This document shows positions 31,234 to 40,799 of a DNA stretch of 64,000 nucleotides, in pieces. The position numbers and the translations under genes are program-made. How positions within the stretch are numbered: the first letter of the stretch is position 1; every line of letters starts with the position of its first letter. The notes below the pieces were generated by a model that made no database searches, was not told the origin of the DNA, and saw only the letters and a program-made list of their open reading frames with translations. The DNA is from JBCAXA01 sp038749025 (GTDB lineage Bacteria > Pseudomonadota > Gammaproteobacteria > Steroidobacterales > Woeseiaceae), in contig JBCDIL010000008.1 of the NCBI GenBank assembly GCA_038749025.1, forward strand, positions 62,001-126,000. The letters are read 5' to 3'.

Positions 31234-34200
31234 CTATTGCTTCAGCAGCCCGGTCAGGCCGGCGACCGCAACCGATAGCGTCGCGTAGTCGGTTTGACCA
31301 CCGCGGCGTATCGACCGAAGTGTTTCGCGAAACTCGGAAACTCTATTATCGGCGGCGCCGGACCAGTCAGCAACACTGCGGCTAGCGCCAACGCTTCGCG
31401 CACGACGCAGCAGTACCCGCGCTAGCTCCCTTTGTGCGTCGTTCACCGTGTCGCGCAGTTTACTGCGAGCTAACGACTGCCAGCGCGTCGTTGCTGCTAG
31501 TTCCTCGATCGCTTGCTTCAGCCAGTCAATCGACAGGTGCTTGTCGAGCTCAAAGTACACTTCACCGGCGAGTAGCAACTCGTCATCATTTTTCGCGATA
31601 TCGATGATGTCGAGGAGGGTGGTCGTGAAGGCGAGGGCCGCTATTTGCTCGGCGAGCTCAGCGCTGGCACCGTGCTCGCAATACTGCTCGATACGCTCGC
31701 CAAAGCGTGCGGCCATTGTTGTTGGAAGCAGGTCAGCGAGTTGGCCAAACAGATCGTTCAGCGCCGGCCCGAACTCGGCGATTCCCGCATCCATCGCTAA
31801 GCCTTGCCGGCGTTGTCTGAGTAGCCAATAGCTCGCGTGACGCAGGCGCCGCGATACCTCGTACATCATGCCGTATTGGTGGCGGGCGTCGATACGGTTG
31901 TCCATCGCCTCGACACTCGCCCAAATGCCACGAGCCTGAGTGATATCGCGGACGATGGCGTAGGCACGCGCCACGTCAACGGCGTTCGCCCCGGTATCTT
32001 GCTGCATGCGATTGGCGAATGCTGGGCCCATACGGTTGACGATGCTATTGGTAATTCGCATGACCAGTATCTGATGGCTCAAGCGGTGGTCCAACAAATG
32101 GTCGCGATACCGTCTCGGCAGTGGCGGCGGAAAATACTCAGCCAATTCGTCAACGTGATACTGCTGACGAACGATGCGGCGGCCAATCAGGCTGTTGAAG
32201 AGTTCGATTTTGGCGTAGCTCAACAACACAGCGAGCTCCGGGCGGGTGAGGCCGCCATTCACGCGGCTGCGTTCTTTTATCGACTCTTCGTCCGGCATCG
32301 CCTCGAGGGTGCGGTTCAGTAAACCGCTGCCCTCAAGCCGACGCATCAGTTCAACATGCTCGCGCAAGCGTTCGGGTGCGCGCGATTCAACCATGCTGAT
32401 GGCCTGGGTTTGCAGGTATTTGTTGCGCAACACCAACGCCGCGACCGAATCGGTCATGTCGGCTAACAGTTTGTCGCGACGGGACCGCGGGAGTCGTTGA
32501 GAGGCAGCGACACGACCGAGCAGGATTTTAATGTTGACCTCGCGGTCCGAGCTGTCGACCCCGGCCGAGTTGTCGATAAAGTCGGTATTGATTTTGCCAC
32601 CCAGCAGCGCGAATTGTATGCGCGCTTTTTGAGTTAGGCCGAGGTTGCCGCCCTCGCCAACAACGCGGCAGCCGAGTTCCGTGGCATCAACTCTCAATGC
32701 ATTGTTCGCGCGGTCACCGGCGTCTGCGTGTGACTCGGTCGACGCTTTAACATACGTTCCGATGCCGCCGTTCCACAGCAGATCGACCGGCGCTTTTAGT
32801 AGTTGATGGATAAACGCTTCTGGCGCTAGCGACGTCGCATCGGTATCCAGCCATTCGCACATCTCAGCGCTCAGTGGAATGCGTTTGGCACTGCGTGAGA
32901 AGACACCGCCGCCTGCGGAGATCGCTGTTGTATCGTAGGCGTCCCAGCCGCTGGCATTCGTGCGGAATAGTCGGCGCCTTTCGCGGTACGACGCGGCGGG
33001 ATCGGGGTTGGGGTCGATGAAAATGTGCAGGTGGTTAAACGCAGCGCGCAAACGAATCTTTTTCGACAACAGCATACCGTTGCCAAACACATCGCCGCCC
33101 ATATCACCAATGCCGATGACGTCGAATGGTTGTCGCTGCGTATCAACGCCCATTTCGCGGAAGTGGCGTTTCACCGCTTCCCAAGCGCCGCGCGCCGTTA
33201 TTCCCATCTTCTTGTGGTCGTAACCGGCCGAGCCACCGGAAGCGAAGGCGTCGTCGAGCCAAAATCCGCGCGCTTGCGACAATGCGTTCGCGGTGTCAGA
33301 GAAGGCAGCCGTGCCTTTGTCGGCGGCGACGACTAAGTACGGGTCATCCTTGTCGTAACGGAGCGTGTCAATCGGCGGGACAATCTTATCGCCTACCACG
33401 TTATCGGTGACATCCAGTAAGGCACCGACGAACATCTGGTAACAGGTCACGACTTCCGCGCGAATGGCATTGCGATTATTCGGCAGCCGCTTGCAAACAA
33501 AACCACCTTTCGCCCCGGTTGGAACGATGACGGTGTTTTTGACCGTCTGTGCTTTCATTAAACCGAGAATCTCAGTTCTGAAATCCTCACGGCGGTCCGA
33601 CCATCGCAAGCCTCCGCGGGCGACGTCGCCAGCACGCAGGTGAACGCCCTCGACGCGTGGCGAATAAACGAATATCTCGTACAGCGGCCGCGGTTCTGGC
33701 GCCTCGTCGAGTGTTTGCGGCATAAGCTTAAAGGCCAAGGCGGCATCAGATCGTTCCTGATACGCGTTGGTGCGGACGGTCGCTGCCAAACTCGTGGCAA
33801 ATGCTCGCAAGATTCGATCGGCGTCCACAGTTGGCGCGTTGTCGATGTGCTGATCGAGGGTCGCCATGATGTTGGCAAGTGCCGTACGCCGACCGCGCTT
33901 GTATCGATGTGGATTAAAGCGTCGAGCAAACGCATCGCGAAACGTTTTGGCAAACGCGACGTTGTTCGCCAATACTTCTTCCATGTAGGCCTGCGAGAAC
34001 GGTAGACCGAGTTGGGTCAAGTACTTTGCATAGGCGCGAATCACCGTGACGTCGCGGGCGCCAAGTTCGCCTGCGAGTACCAGCCTATTAAAGCCGTCGT
34101 TCTCGACATGGCCAGCAACAACCGCCGCGAAAGTCGCTGCAAACTCACTGCCAATGCGGCTCGATTCCACCGCCACTTGGTCGTTCGGCTCCAAGGCGAA

Positions 34201-36048
34201 GGCTTGAATGGAGAAGCGCGAGCCGTCCGTTAGGCTTAATCGATAGGGGCGTTCGTTGAGAACGCGTACCCCAAGGTTTTCAAGAACGGGCAGCGCGTCC
34301 GATAGCGCGAACGGTTCTGGGGCGTACACTTTGAAGACCAGCGAATGGTTGTTGCCATCGTCGACGGGTTCGAGCGCGTAGCGATCATCGATAGCGGTGC
34401 TGCCGCTTAGGCAACGGTGCACGCGCTGTAGGTCGAAGGCGGCTTCAGACGCGCTGATGTCTTCTTCGTAAGCCAGTGATGGCGCGTCTGCGTAGCGATC
34501 GAAGTAGTCGAGACCGTCTTCCTCGCCAAATTGTTCGACCAACGCATCGCGCAGTTTGTCTCGCCAAGTAACAACCGCATCGGCAATTCGCGCCTCGATT
34601 GCTTCGATGGTCACGTCCGTCTGCGGCGAGTCGTCCGTTCGAACGATGCTGTGCAGCCGGGCGAGTGCCGAATCGGAAATTTCGACCGATGATTCGACGC
34701 CGCTGCCGGCGAAGGCCGCACACAGAATTGCCTCGATGGCAAGCCGTACGCGCGTGTTGTACTTGTCTTTGGGCACGTAGACCAAGCACGACACGAAGCG
34801 TTGGAAGGTATCGCGGCGCAAGAACAGTCGAACCTGGCGGCGATCTTGGAGGCCGAGTATTGCGCGGGTGGTGCGGGTCAGGTCATCGATGGAGGACTGC
34901 AGCAGCTCATCGCGCGGGTAATTGTCCAAGATGTGGGCGAGCGCTTTGCCGCGATGGCCATTCGGATCGAGACCGGAATGCGTTAACACGCGGTGCACTT
35001 TGAGGCGAAGCAAAGGGATGTTGCGTGGGCTCTCGCTATAGGCGAGTGACGTGAACAATCCGAGGAAACGAAGTTCGCCTGAAACGCGTCCCGTTTTGTC
35101 GAAGCGCTTAACCCCAACGTAGTCGAGGTAGCTCGATCGATGGATTGTCGAGCGCGAGTTCGCTTTGGTAATCAGCAGTGGGCTTGGCGATACGGCCGCA
35201 CGTTGCATCGCCGGGGTGAGTTCGATATCGCTCGCCTCGTGGCGGGCGCTATTGATGATGCCGAGTCCGGTGCCGTCATCCGGTACTAAGACGCCGCCTT
35301 TTTTTCGCCTCAGTAAACGGTAGGACTGAAAACCCAAAAACGTAAAGTGGTTGTCGACCATCCATTCGAGTAGCGACGCGGATTCGCTGGCGAGTGTGGG
35401 ATCTTCCGGAACGTGAAGAGCACCGACGGTTTTGGCAGCGGTGCACATCTGATCGCGCATGGCAGCCCAATCGGTAACCGCTGCGCGAACATCATCGAGG
35501 GTTCGGCGAATCTCGCTCTCGAGCCGCTTGACGGTCGAGCGGAAACTGATTCGGTCGATTTCAACACGAATGAACGATTCGGCCTGACCGGGAGAGCCGC
35601 GGTGCTTGCCGATACCGGTCAGTTGGCTCGCTTTGCGTTGTGTCACGATTACGGGGTGGACGGTAAGGTGAACGCCGAGACCGATACGCTCGACGGCCAT
35701 CGTGACGGAGTCGACGAGAAAAGGCATATCGTCATTAACGAGTTCGATGACGGTGTGTGTCGATGCCCATCCATCAGACTCGCGCTCGGGGTTGTAGATT
35801 CGAAGTTTCGCCTGACCGCGGCGACGGCGTTCGGCCAAGGCGAGATGACACAGCGCCGCGGCGGCGAGTTCGCCCGCTGGGTGTCGGTCAAGATCATCGA
35901 CAGGCACATCCGCGTGGTAGCGATTAAGAAACTCGTCGATGTCGCGCCGTCGGCGCAATGCTGGCTGTTGTCGATGGGCTGCCGAGACGATGCGCTGCAG
36001 GAGTCCGCGACGCCGGTCGTCGGCGCGCCGTTTTTGTGCGTCTTTCAA
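31234..36048 (-). CDS. gdhB: NAD-specific glutamate dehydrogenase, large type
   Basis: This 1604-residue protein belongs to the 180-kDa NAD-dependent glutamate dehydrogenase family (P. aeruginosa GdhB type). It has long N-terminal ACT-like regulatory regions and the catalytic core in the middle, with RDVARGGLRWSDRREDFRTEILGL, VPTGAKGGFVCKRLP, and the nucleotide-binding region DVIGIGDMGGDVFGNGMLL, and a long helical C-terminal part. It deaminates glutamate to 2-oxoglutarate and is used for growth on amino acids. The start is a TTG with AAGGA six bases upstream. The upstream TATCAT box fits a promoter. It is transcribed toward the NYN gene. Confidence 0.95.
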   Translation of the reverse strand: MKDAQKRRADDRRRGLLQRIVSAAHRQQPALRRRRDIDEFLNRYHADVPVDDLDRHPAGELAAAALCHLALAERRRRGQAKLRIYNPERESDGWASTHTVIELVNDDMPFLVDSVTMAVERIGLGVHLTVHPVIVTQRKASQLTGIGKHRGSPGQAESFIRVEIDRISFRSTVKRLESEIRRTLDDVRAAVTDWAAMRDQMCTAAKTVGALHVPEDPTLASESASLLEWMVDNHFTFLGFQSYRLLRRKKGGVLVPDDGTGLGIINSARHEASDIELTPAMQRAAVSPSPLLITKANSRSTIHRSSYLDYVGVKRFDKTGRVSGELRFLGLFTSLAYSESPRNIPLLRLKVHRVLTHSGLDPNGHRGKALAHILDNYPRDELLQSSIDDLTRTTRAILGLQDRRQVRLFLRRDTFQRFVSCLVYVPKDKYNTRVRLAIEAILCAAFAGSGVESSVEISDSALARLHSIVRTDDSPQTDVTIEAIEARIADAVVTWRDKLRDALVEQFGEEDGLDYFDRYADAPSLAYEEDISASEAAFDLQRVHRCLSGSTAIDDRYALEPVDDGNNHSLVFKVYAPEPFALSDALPVLENLGVRVLNERPYRLSLTDGSRFSIQAFALEPNDQVAVESSRIGSEFAATFAAVVAGHVENDGFNRLVLAGELGARDVTVIRAYAKYLTQLGLPFSQAYMEEVLANNVAFAKTFRDAFARRFNPHRYKRGRRTALANIMATLDQHIDNAPTVDADRILRAFATSLAATVRTNAYQERSDAALAFKLMPQTLDEAPEPRPLYEIFVYSPRVEGVHLRAGDVARGGLRWSDRREDFRTEILGLMKAQTVKNTVIVPTGAKGGFVCKRLPNNRNAIRAEVVTCYQMFVGALLDVTDNVVGDKIVPPIDTLRYDKDDPYLVVAADKGTAAFSDTANALSQARGFWLDDAFASGGSAGYDHKKMGITARGAWEAVKRHFREMGVDTQRQPFDVIGIGDMGGDVFGNGMLLSKKIRLRAAFNHLHIFIDPNPDPAASYRERRRLFRTNASGWDAYDTTAISAGGGVFSRSAKRIPLSAEMCEWLDTDATSLAPEAFIHQLLKAPVDLLWNGGIGTYVKASTESHADAGDRANNALRVDATELGCRVVGEGGNLGLTQKARIQFALLGGKINTDFIDNSAGVDSSDREVNIKILLGRVAASQRLPRSRRDKLLADMTDSVAALVLRNKYLQTQAISMVESRAPERLREHVELMRRLEGSGLLNRTLEAMPDEESIKERSRVNGGLTRPELAVLLSYAKIELFNSLIGRRIVRQQYHVDELAEYFPPPLPRRYRDHLLDHRLSHQILVMRITNSIVNRMGPAFANRMQQDTGANAVDVARAYAIVRDITQARGIWASVEAMDNRIDARHQYGMMYEVSRRLRHASYWLLRQRRQGLAMDAGIAEFGPALNDLFGQLADLLPTTMAARFGERIEQYCEHGASAELAEQIAALAFTTTLLDIIDIAKNDDELLLAGEVYFELDKHLSIDWLKQAIEELAATTRWQSLARSKLRDTVNDAQRELARVLLRRARSVGASRSVADWSGAADNRVSEFRETLRSIRRGGQTDYATLSVAVAGLTGLLKQ

Positions 36049-36127
36049 GATCCGTCCTTACCCGATTCGGCCAAGACGCAGCCAAGCTGCGACGCGGCAG
36101 CGAACGATGCCGTGCGAAAGTGCCGGC

Positions 36128-36133
36128 ATGATA
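36128..36133 (-). promoter_or_regulatory. -10 box upstream of the glutamate dehydrogenase gene
   Basis: On the minus strand TATCAT (36133-36128) matches the -10 consensus at five of six positions, about 80 bases before the TTG start at 36048. A 6-bp inverted repeat (36107-36112 with 36124-36129) overlaps it. No convincing -35 box is seen, which would suit an activated promoter. Confidence 0.35.
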
Positions 36134-36184
36134 CGCCCAAAATGGTGCAGCGGCGACCGCACTGTGCACCGATTCGGTTCGCTG

Positions 36185-36670
36185 CTAGTCGGATGTCTTA
36201 GCGAGCGCTCGAGCCCGTTCCCACAGCCGGCTGAGCAACTCGTCGAGAGCCGACTTATCGGCCTCTGACAGCGTCTCCAGCAGACTGGCTTCGAACTCGA
36301 GTGCCAGTGATGACACTTGCGAGTGGACGTTGGCTCCCGCCTCTGTCAGTGACAGCATCGAGCGACGTTTATCGGTGTCGGTAAATTCGCGCGCCAGTCG
36401 CCCGCTTTTTAGCAACCGAGCGACTGCGCGGCTCACCGCGACCTTGTCCATCTGGGTCCGTTCGGCCACTTCGATCGCCGACAAGCCAGGCAGCCTCCCG
36501 ATGACAGCGATAACGCGCCATTCCGGCGTAGTTAAGTTGTAGCGCTCAGCGTAGCGGGCTGCCATCGTCCGGCTCACGAGATTGGTGAGCACCGACAAAC
36601 GATAGGGCAGAAACCGATCGAGCTGCAGCCGGTCGGTTGCGTTGTCAGCGGAGTCGGTTTCGGTCGACAT
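36185..36670 (-). CDS. MarR-family transcriptional regulator
   Basis: This 161-residue winged-helix protein has the MarR core: NLTTPEWRVIAVIG (helix 2-3), LSAIEVAERTQMDKVAVSRAVARLLKSGRL (recognition helix and wing) and REFTDTDKRRSMLSLTEAG, the wing with its Asp-x-Arg. Helices at both ends dimerise. The ligand and targets are unknown; possible targets are the flanking glutamate dehydrogenase gene or its own promoter. A perfect palindrome lies in its predicted promoter. It is 40 bases downstream of zapE on the same strand, so it may also be read from there. Confidence 0.92.
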   Translation of the reverse strand: MSTETDSADNATDRLQLDRFLPYRLSVLTNLVSRTMAARYAERYNLTTPEWRVIAVIGRLPGLSAIEVAERTQMDKVAVSRAVARLLKSGRLAREFTDTDKRRSMLSLTEAGANVHSQVSSLALEFEASLLETLSEADKSALDELLSRLWERARALAKTSD

Positions 36671-36676
36671 AGCACC

Positions 36677-36702
36677 AATATACCGGTTGCGCCGTGCGGC
36701 GC
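36677..36702 (-). promoter_or_regulatory. Predicted marR promoter with palindromic operator
   Basis: On the minus strand TATATT (36682-36677) is a good -10 box whose start would fall at about the ATG of the MarR gene. The perfect inverted repeat GCGCCG-TG-CGGCGC (36689-36702) occupies the spacer just upstream. That is the classic place for an autorepressor site. Alternatively the GC-rich repeat is only the end of the zapE transcript. Confidence 0.35.
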
Positions 36703-36710
36703 CACTCCTG

Positions 36711-37811
36711 CTAAGGACGGTGCGGGCTCGCTAGGTAGCTGGTCGATTGCATTTCGGACAGTCGACTGACCGTGCGTTCGAATTCGAACGCCAATCGCTG
36801 ACCGACGTAAAGACGATCTGCCGGCGCTGCGGCTGACAAAACCAACTTGATTCGGCGGTCGTAGAATTCGTCGATCAACGCAATAAAGCGGCGAGCTTCA
36901 TCGTCGGTCTTGGCGTCGAGAACCGGCACGCCACTGACAATGACGGTTTGAAATTGCCGGGCAATGGCGATGTAGTCGTTCTGACTGCGCGGTCCTTGGC
37001 ACAGCGCCGCGAATGTAAACCAGGCGATGCTCTTACCGCGGCGTACCGTCGCAATCGGCCGGTTCTCAATGTCGATTGATTCGCCGGTTGTGTAGCGTCC
37101 CGGGGCTAGCCGATCGAAGTACAGCGCGAGGCGTCCGGCTGTGCGCGCATCGTTAGCATCGAGATACGTTTGCGACTGGGCCAACAATTCCAGACGGTAA
37201 TCCGTCCCAGCATCAAGGTTCACGACTTCACAGCGGGTTTCGAGTAGCTCGATCGCCGGCAAAAACCGCGTGCGCTGCAAACCGTCCCGATACAACTCAC
37301 CGGGTGCGGCGTTCGATGTCGTTATTAGCGTTACCCCGTGCTCGAATAAGCTGGCGAGTAGCCGTCCCAACAGCATCGCGTCGGTAATGTCGCTGACGAA
37401 AAACTCGTCAAGGCACAGCACCCGGTGCTCAGCGGCAAAGTCCGCGGCGATCGCATCGAGCGGATCCGATTCACCCGGCCGATCAGCAAGCTGGTCATGC
37501 ACCCAGCGCATGAAACGGTGAAAGTGCGAGCGGTGCTTGTCATCGATAGGCAACCACTCGTAGAAAAGATCCATAATAAACGTTTTGCCGCGACCCACTC
37601 CGCCCCAGAAATAAACACCACGCACAAGCCGCGGCGAGCGGCCAAGCCAACGCCCGACGAGACCTGGGCGATGGCGCTTACGCAATGCCCGCGCACGCCC
37701 CGCCAGTACTTCAACCGCTTTCAATTGGGCGGCGTCAGCGACGTAGCCGCGCCGATCTAGCTCGGTGAGGTAATGGGCGCGGAAATCGCTGTTGTTGCCC
37801 TGGCTGGTCAT
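36711..37811 (-). CDS. zapE: Cell division protein ZapE (AFG1-like ATPase)
   Basis: This 366-residue AAA-like ATPase shows the Walker A GGVGRGKTFIMD, Walker B VLCLDEFFVSD, and the sensor region LITTSNAAPGELYRDGLQR. The N-terminal LTELDRRGYVADAAQLKAVEVL and the C-terminal FYDRRIKLVLSAA segments are family hallmarks. In E. coli ZapE associates with FtsZ and modulates Z-ring stability under low oxygen or heat. It is divergent from the ETF-QO gene and upstream of the MarR gene. The N terminus at ATG 37811 is typical. Confidence 0.93.
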   Translation of the reverse strand: MTSQGNNSDFRAHYLTELDRRGYVADAAQLKAVEVLAGRARALRKRHRPGLVGRWLGRSPRLVRGVYFWGGVGRGKTFIMDLFYEWLPIDDKHRSHFHRFMRWVHDQLADRPGESDPLDAIAADFAAEHRVLCLDEFFVSDITDAMLLGRLLASLFEHGVTLITTSNAAPGELYRDGLQRTRFLPAIELLETRCEVVNLDAGTDYRLELLAQSQTYLDANDARTAGRLALYFDRLAPGRYTTGESIDIENRPIATVRRGKSIAWFTFAALCQGPRSQNDYIAIARQFQTVIVSGVPVLDAKTDDEARRFIALIDEFYDRRIKLVLSAAAPADRLYVGQRLAFEFERTVSRLSEMQSTSYLASPHRP

Positions 37812-37933
37812 ATCGACGCCGAAGGGTAGCGATGCGCCGCGGCTGTGACCAGCTTGTTAGGTCATAGCGGCCGTGAACGGTCCTCGCAATCGGGCTACTA
37901 TCAACCCCGTCGCGGTTGGTCTGTGAGTTGAGC

Positions 37934-39583
37934 GTGTCCGAAAGAGAATCGATGGAGTTTGATGTCGTCATCGTTGGCGCTGGGCCGGCTGGGCTCGCCG
38001 CCGCGTGCCGGCTGAAACAGTTGGCAGCGGAAAACGACGCCGACGTTTCGGTCGTCGTCGTCGAAAAAGGGGCTGAAATCGGTGCGCATATTCTGTCGGG
38101 CAATGTCTTTGAGCCAACGGCGCTAACTGAGCTGTTTCCCGATTGGCAGGAACGTGGTGCACCACTGACCACCAAGGTCGTCGACGACACCTTTCACTAC
38201 ATGACGAGCCCGACGCGCTCGACGCGGGTACCGAACGCGTTGGTGCCCGCACCGATGCACAACGAAGGCAATTACATCATCAGTTTGGGGCGCTTGTGCC
38301 AGTGGTTAGCGGAGCAGGCCGAAGCGCTAGAGGTCGATTTGTTTCCTGGGTTTGCCGCCGCTGACGTGTTGTATGACGATACCGGTGCCGTAGCTGGCGT
38401 TATTACCGGCGACATGGGTGTCGCCCGAGATGGCAGTGAAAAGTCTGCCTTCACGCCCGGCTACGAATTGCGAGCCCGCTACACGGTTTTCGCCGAAGGT
38501 TGTCGGGGCCATCTGGGTAAGGAATTGATGGACCGGTTCGATCTGCGCGCCGAGTGCGATCCGCAACACTACGGCCTTGGGTTGAAAGAAATCTGGCAAG
38601 TGCCCCCTGAACAGCACGAAGAAGGACGAGTTGTGCACACGCTCGGGTGGCCGATGGATAACCGAACTGAGGGCGGTGGCTTTCTCTATCACGCGGCCAA
38701 CCACCAAGTATTCGCAGGCTACATCGTTGCACTCGACTACGAAAATCCATGGCTGAGCCCGTTCGAGGAGTTTCAGCGCTGGAAACACCATCCGGCTATC
38801 GCGGCCGTCCTGAAAGGCGGCAAGCGCATTAGCTACGGTGCACGTGCCGTGAACAAAGGTGGCCTGCAATCGTTACCGAAACCGGTGTTCCCAGGCGGCA
38901 TCCTGGTGGGTTGCGACGCGGGTTATCTGAACGGCGCAAAGATCAAAGGCAGCCATACAGCGATGAAGACCGGCATGCTCGCAGCCGAAGCGATTTTCCC
39001 GGCAGTCAAAGCCGATTCCCGCGGCGAGGTCTTGGTGGCGTACGACGATGCCGTGAAGCACTCCTGGGTCTATGACGAGTTGCACAAGAGCCGTAATTTT
39101 GGCCCAGCACTGCACAAGTTTGGAACGTTCCTCGGGGCTGCATTCGCATTTTTCGATCAGAACATCGCCCGCGGCCGGCTACCGATTACGCTGCGCAATA
39201 AGCGGCCGGACCACGAAGCGCTTCGACCTGCGGCTGAGTGCGCGAAGATCGATTACCCGAAGCCCGATGGGGAACTCAGTTTTGACCGTTTGTCATCGGT
39301 GTTCTTATCGAGCACGAATCATGAGGAGGATCAACCGGTTCACCTAACTCTTCGTGATGCCGACTTGCCGATTGGCTACAACCTACCGACATTCGCTTGT
39401 CCTTCGCAGCGCTATTGCCCGGCGGGCGTCTACGAGGTCGTCGAAGAAGACGGGGAGCCGCGATTTCAGATCAATGCGCAAAACTGCGTCCACTGCAAAA
39501 CCTGCGACATCAAAGACCCGAAACAAAACATCCACTGGGTCGTGCCGGAAGGCGGTGGCGGGCCGAACTACCCCGGTATGTAG
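37934..39583 (+). CDS. Electron transfer flavoprotein-ubiquinone oxidoreductase
   Basis: This membrane-associated FAD and [4Fe-4S] enzyme passes electrons from reduced ETF to ubiquinone. The dinucleotide-binding motif VVIVGAGPAGLAAA is at the N terminus, AEIGAHILSGNVFEP follows, and the C-terminal cluster region has CPAGVYEV and NCVHCKTCDIKDP. I chose GTG 37934, which gives MSERESMEFD, close to the conserved N terminus; ATG 37952 and TTG 37916 are alternatives. It would serve the acyl-CoA dehydrogenases at 14188-16539. The etfA and etfB genes are not in this window. It converges with the thiolase, leaving three bases. Confidence 0.95.
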   Translation: MSERESMEFDVVIVGAGPAGLAAACRLKQLAAENDADVSVVVVEKGAEIGAHILSGNVFEPTALTELFPDWQERGAPLTTKVVDDTFHYMTSPTRSTRVPNALVPAPMHNEGNYIISLGRLCQWLAEQAEALEVDLFPGFAAADVLYDDTGAVAGVITGDMGVARDGSEKSAFTPGYELRARYTVFAEGCRGHLGKELMDRFDLRAECDPQHYGLGLKEIWQVPPEQHEEGRVVHTLGWPMDNRTEGGGFLYHAANHQVFAGYIVALDYENPWLSPFEEFQRWKHHPAIAAVLKGGKRISYGARAVNKGGLQSLPKPVFPGGILVGCDAGYLNGAKIKGSHTAMKTGMLAAEAIFPAVKADSRGEVLVAYDDAVKHSWVYDELHKSRNFGPALHKFGTFLGAAFAFFDQNIARGRLPITLRNKRPDHEALRPAAECAKIDYPKPDGELSFDRLSSVFLSSTNHEEDQPVHLTLRDADLPIGYNLPTFACPSQRYCPAGVYEVVEEDGEPRFQINAQNCVHCKTCDIKDPKQNIHWVVPEGGGGPNYPGM

Positions 39584-39586
39584 CAG

Positions 39587-40768
39587 CTAAACACGCTCGA
39601 CGGCGATCGCTAACGCTTCACCGCCGCCTAGGCACAACGAGGCAATACCACGTTTGCCACTGCCGGCCGACAGAGCGTGCAACAGTGTCACCAAGATACG
39701 GGCGCCGCTGGCGCCAATTGGATGGCCGAGTGCGCAGGCACCGCCGTTGATGTTCACCTGTTCGGGAGTCAGTCCGCAGTCGTGCATAGCGGCCATTGTG
39801 ACGCAGGCGAACGCTTCGTTGATTTCGTAGAGATCGACCGAGTCAGGATCCCAACCGGTGCGTTCATGCAACGCTTGAATGGCGCCGGACGGTGCGGTCG
39901 TAAACCAGGCCGGCTCCTGCGCGAAATTGCTGTGTGCGACGATCTTGCCGAGCGGCTCCAGCCCAGCGTTCTCGGCATCGTCGGCCGACATCAACACCAG
40001 TGCAGCAGCGCCGTCCGAGATCGACGACGAACTGGCGGCGGTCACCGTGCCCTCCTTGCTAAATGCCGGTCGCAGCGACGGAATTTTTGCTACGTCGAGC
40101 CGACCCGGCTCCTCATCGACACTGACCGTGGTAGTGCCTTTACGCGTCGTAACCTCGACCGAGGCGATCTGGGCGTCGAACGCACCACCCGCGGTTGCCG
40201 CTTGTGCCCGCTCTACCGAGCGGATCGCGAAGGCATCTTGATCGTCGCGACTGAACCCATAGCGTGCCGCCGTCGCGTCGCCGAACTGGCCCATCATTCG
40301 GCCGTCGTACGGATTTTGTAGTCCGTCGAAAAACATATGGTCTTGCACTTCTTGGTGACCCATGCGGTAGCCGGCGCGCGCTTTCGGCAACAAGTAAGGT
40401 GCGTTGCTCATCGACTCCATGCCAGCGGCAACGACGATCGATGCCGAGCCAGCGCGAATCGCATCGTTACCGTAGATGACCGTTTGCAGACCGGACCCGC
40501 AGACCTTGTTCACGGTGACACAGCCAACGCTCTTGGGGATCCCGCCGCCAAGCGATGCCTGCCGCGCCGGTGCTTGGCCGACGCCGGCGGGTAACACCGT
40601 ACCGACCAATACTTGTGAGATTGTCGCCGCATCGATACCGGCGTCGCCGACAGCGGCTTTGATGGCCGTTGCGCCGAGTTCCGGTGCGGCAACGCTGCCG
40701 AAAGCTCCTTGGAAGGCGCCGATCGGTGTGCGACGTGCGGCGACGATAACGACAGGTGACATCGACAT
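39587..40768 (-). CDS. Acetyl-CoA acetyltransferase (thiolase)
   Basis: From ATG 40768 this is a 393-residue thiolase. The acyl-accepting Cys is in NKVCGSGLQTV, the His in GACALGHPIGASGARI and the second Cys in ASLCLGGGEALA, all in expected places. Overall features match the biosynthetic/acetoacetyl-CoA type (AtoB/PhaA) rather than FadA. It condenses two acetyl-CoA or cleaves acetoacetyl-CoA. The frame runs upstream to 40873, but that part overlaps plsC and is not thiolase-like. It lies 31 bases after plsC and could be cotranscribed with it. Confidence 0.93.
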   Translation of the reverse strand: MSMSPVVIVAARRTPIGAFQGAFGSVAAPELGATAIKAAVGDAGIDAATISQVLVGTVLPAGVGQAPARQASLGGGIPKSVGCVTVNKVCGSGLQTVIYGNDAIRAGSASIVVAAGMESMSNAPYLLPKARAGYRMGHQEVQDHMFFDGLQNPYDGRMMGQFGDATAARYGFSRDDQDAFAIRSVERAQAATAGGAFDAQIASVEVTTRKGTTTVSVDEEPGRLDVAKIPSLRPAFSKEGTVTAASSSSISDGAAALVLMSADDAENAGLEPLGKIVAHSNFAQEPAWFTTAPSGAIQALHERTGWDPDSVDLYEINEAFACVTMAAMHDCGLTPEQVNINGGACALGHPIGASGARILVTLLHALSAGSGKRGIASLCLGGGEALAIAVERV

Positions 40769-40799
40769 TACGGCGACCCCAGCTCGAAAAAAAGGCCGC

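Noticed and set aside
35413..36201. A 262-residue plus-strand frame
   Set aside because: It is antisense to the glutamate dehydrogenase gene, whose protein matches its family throughout.
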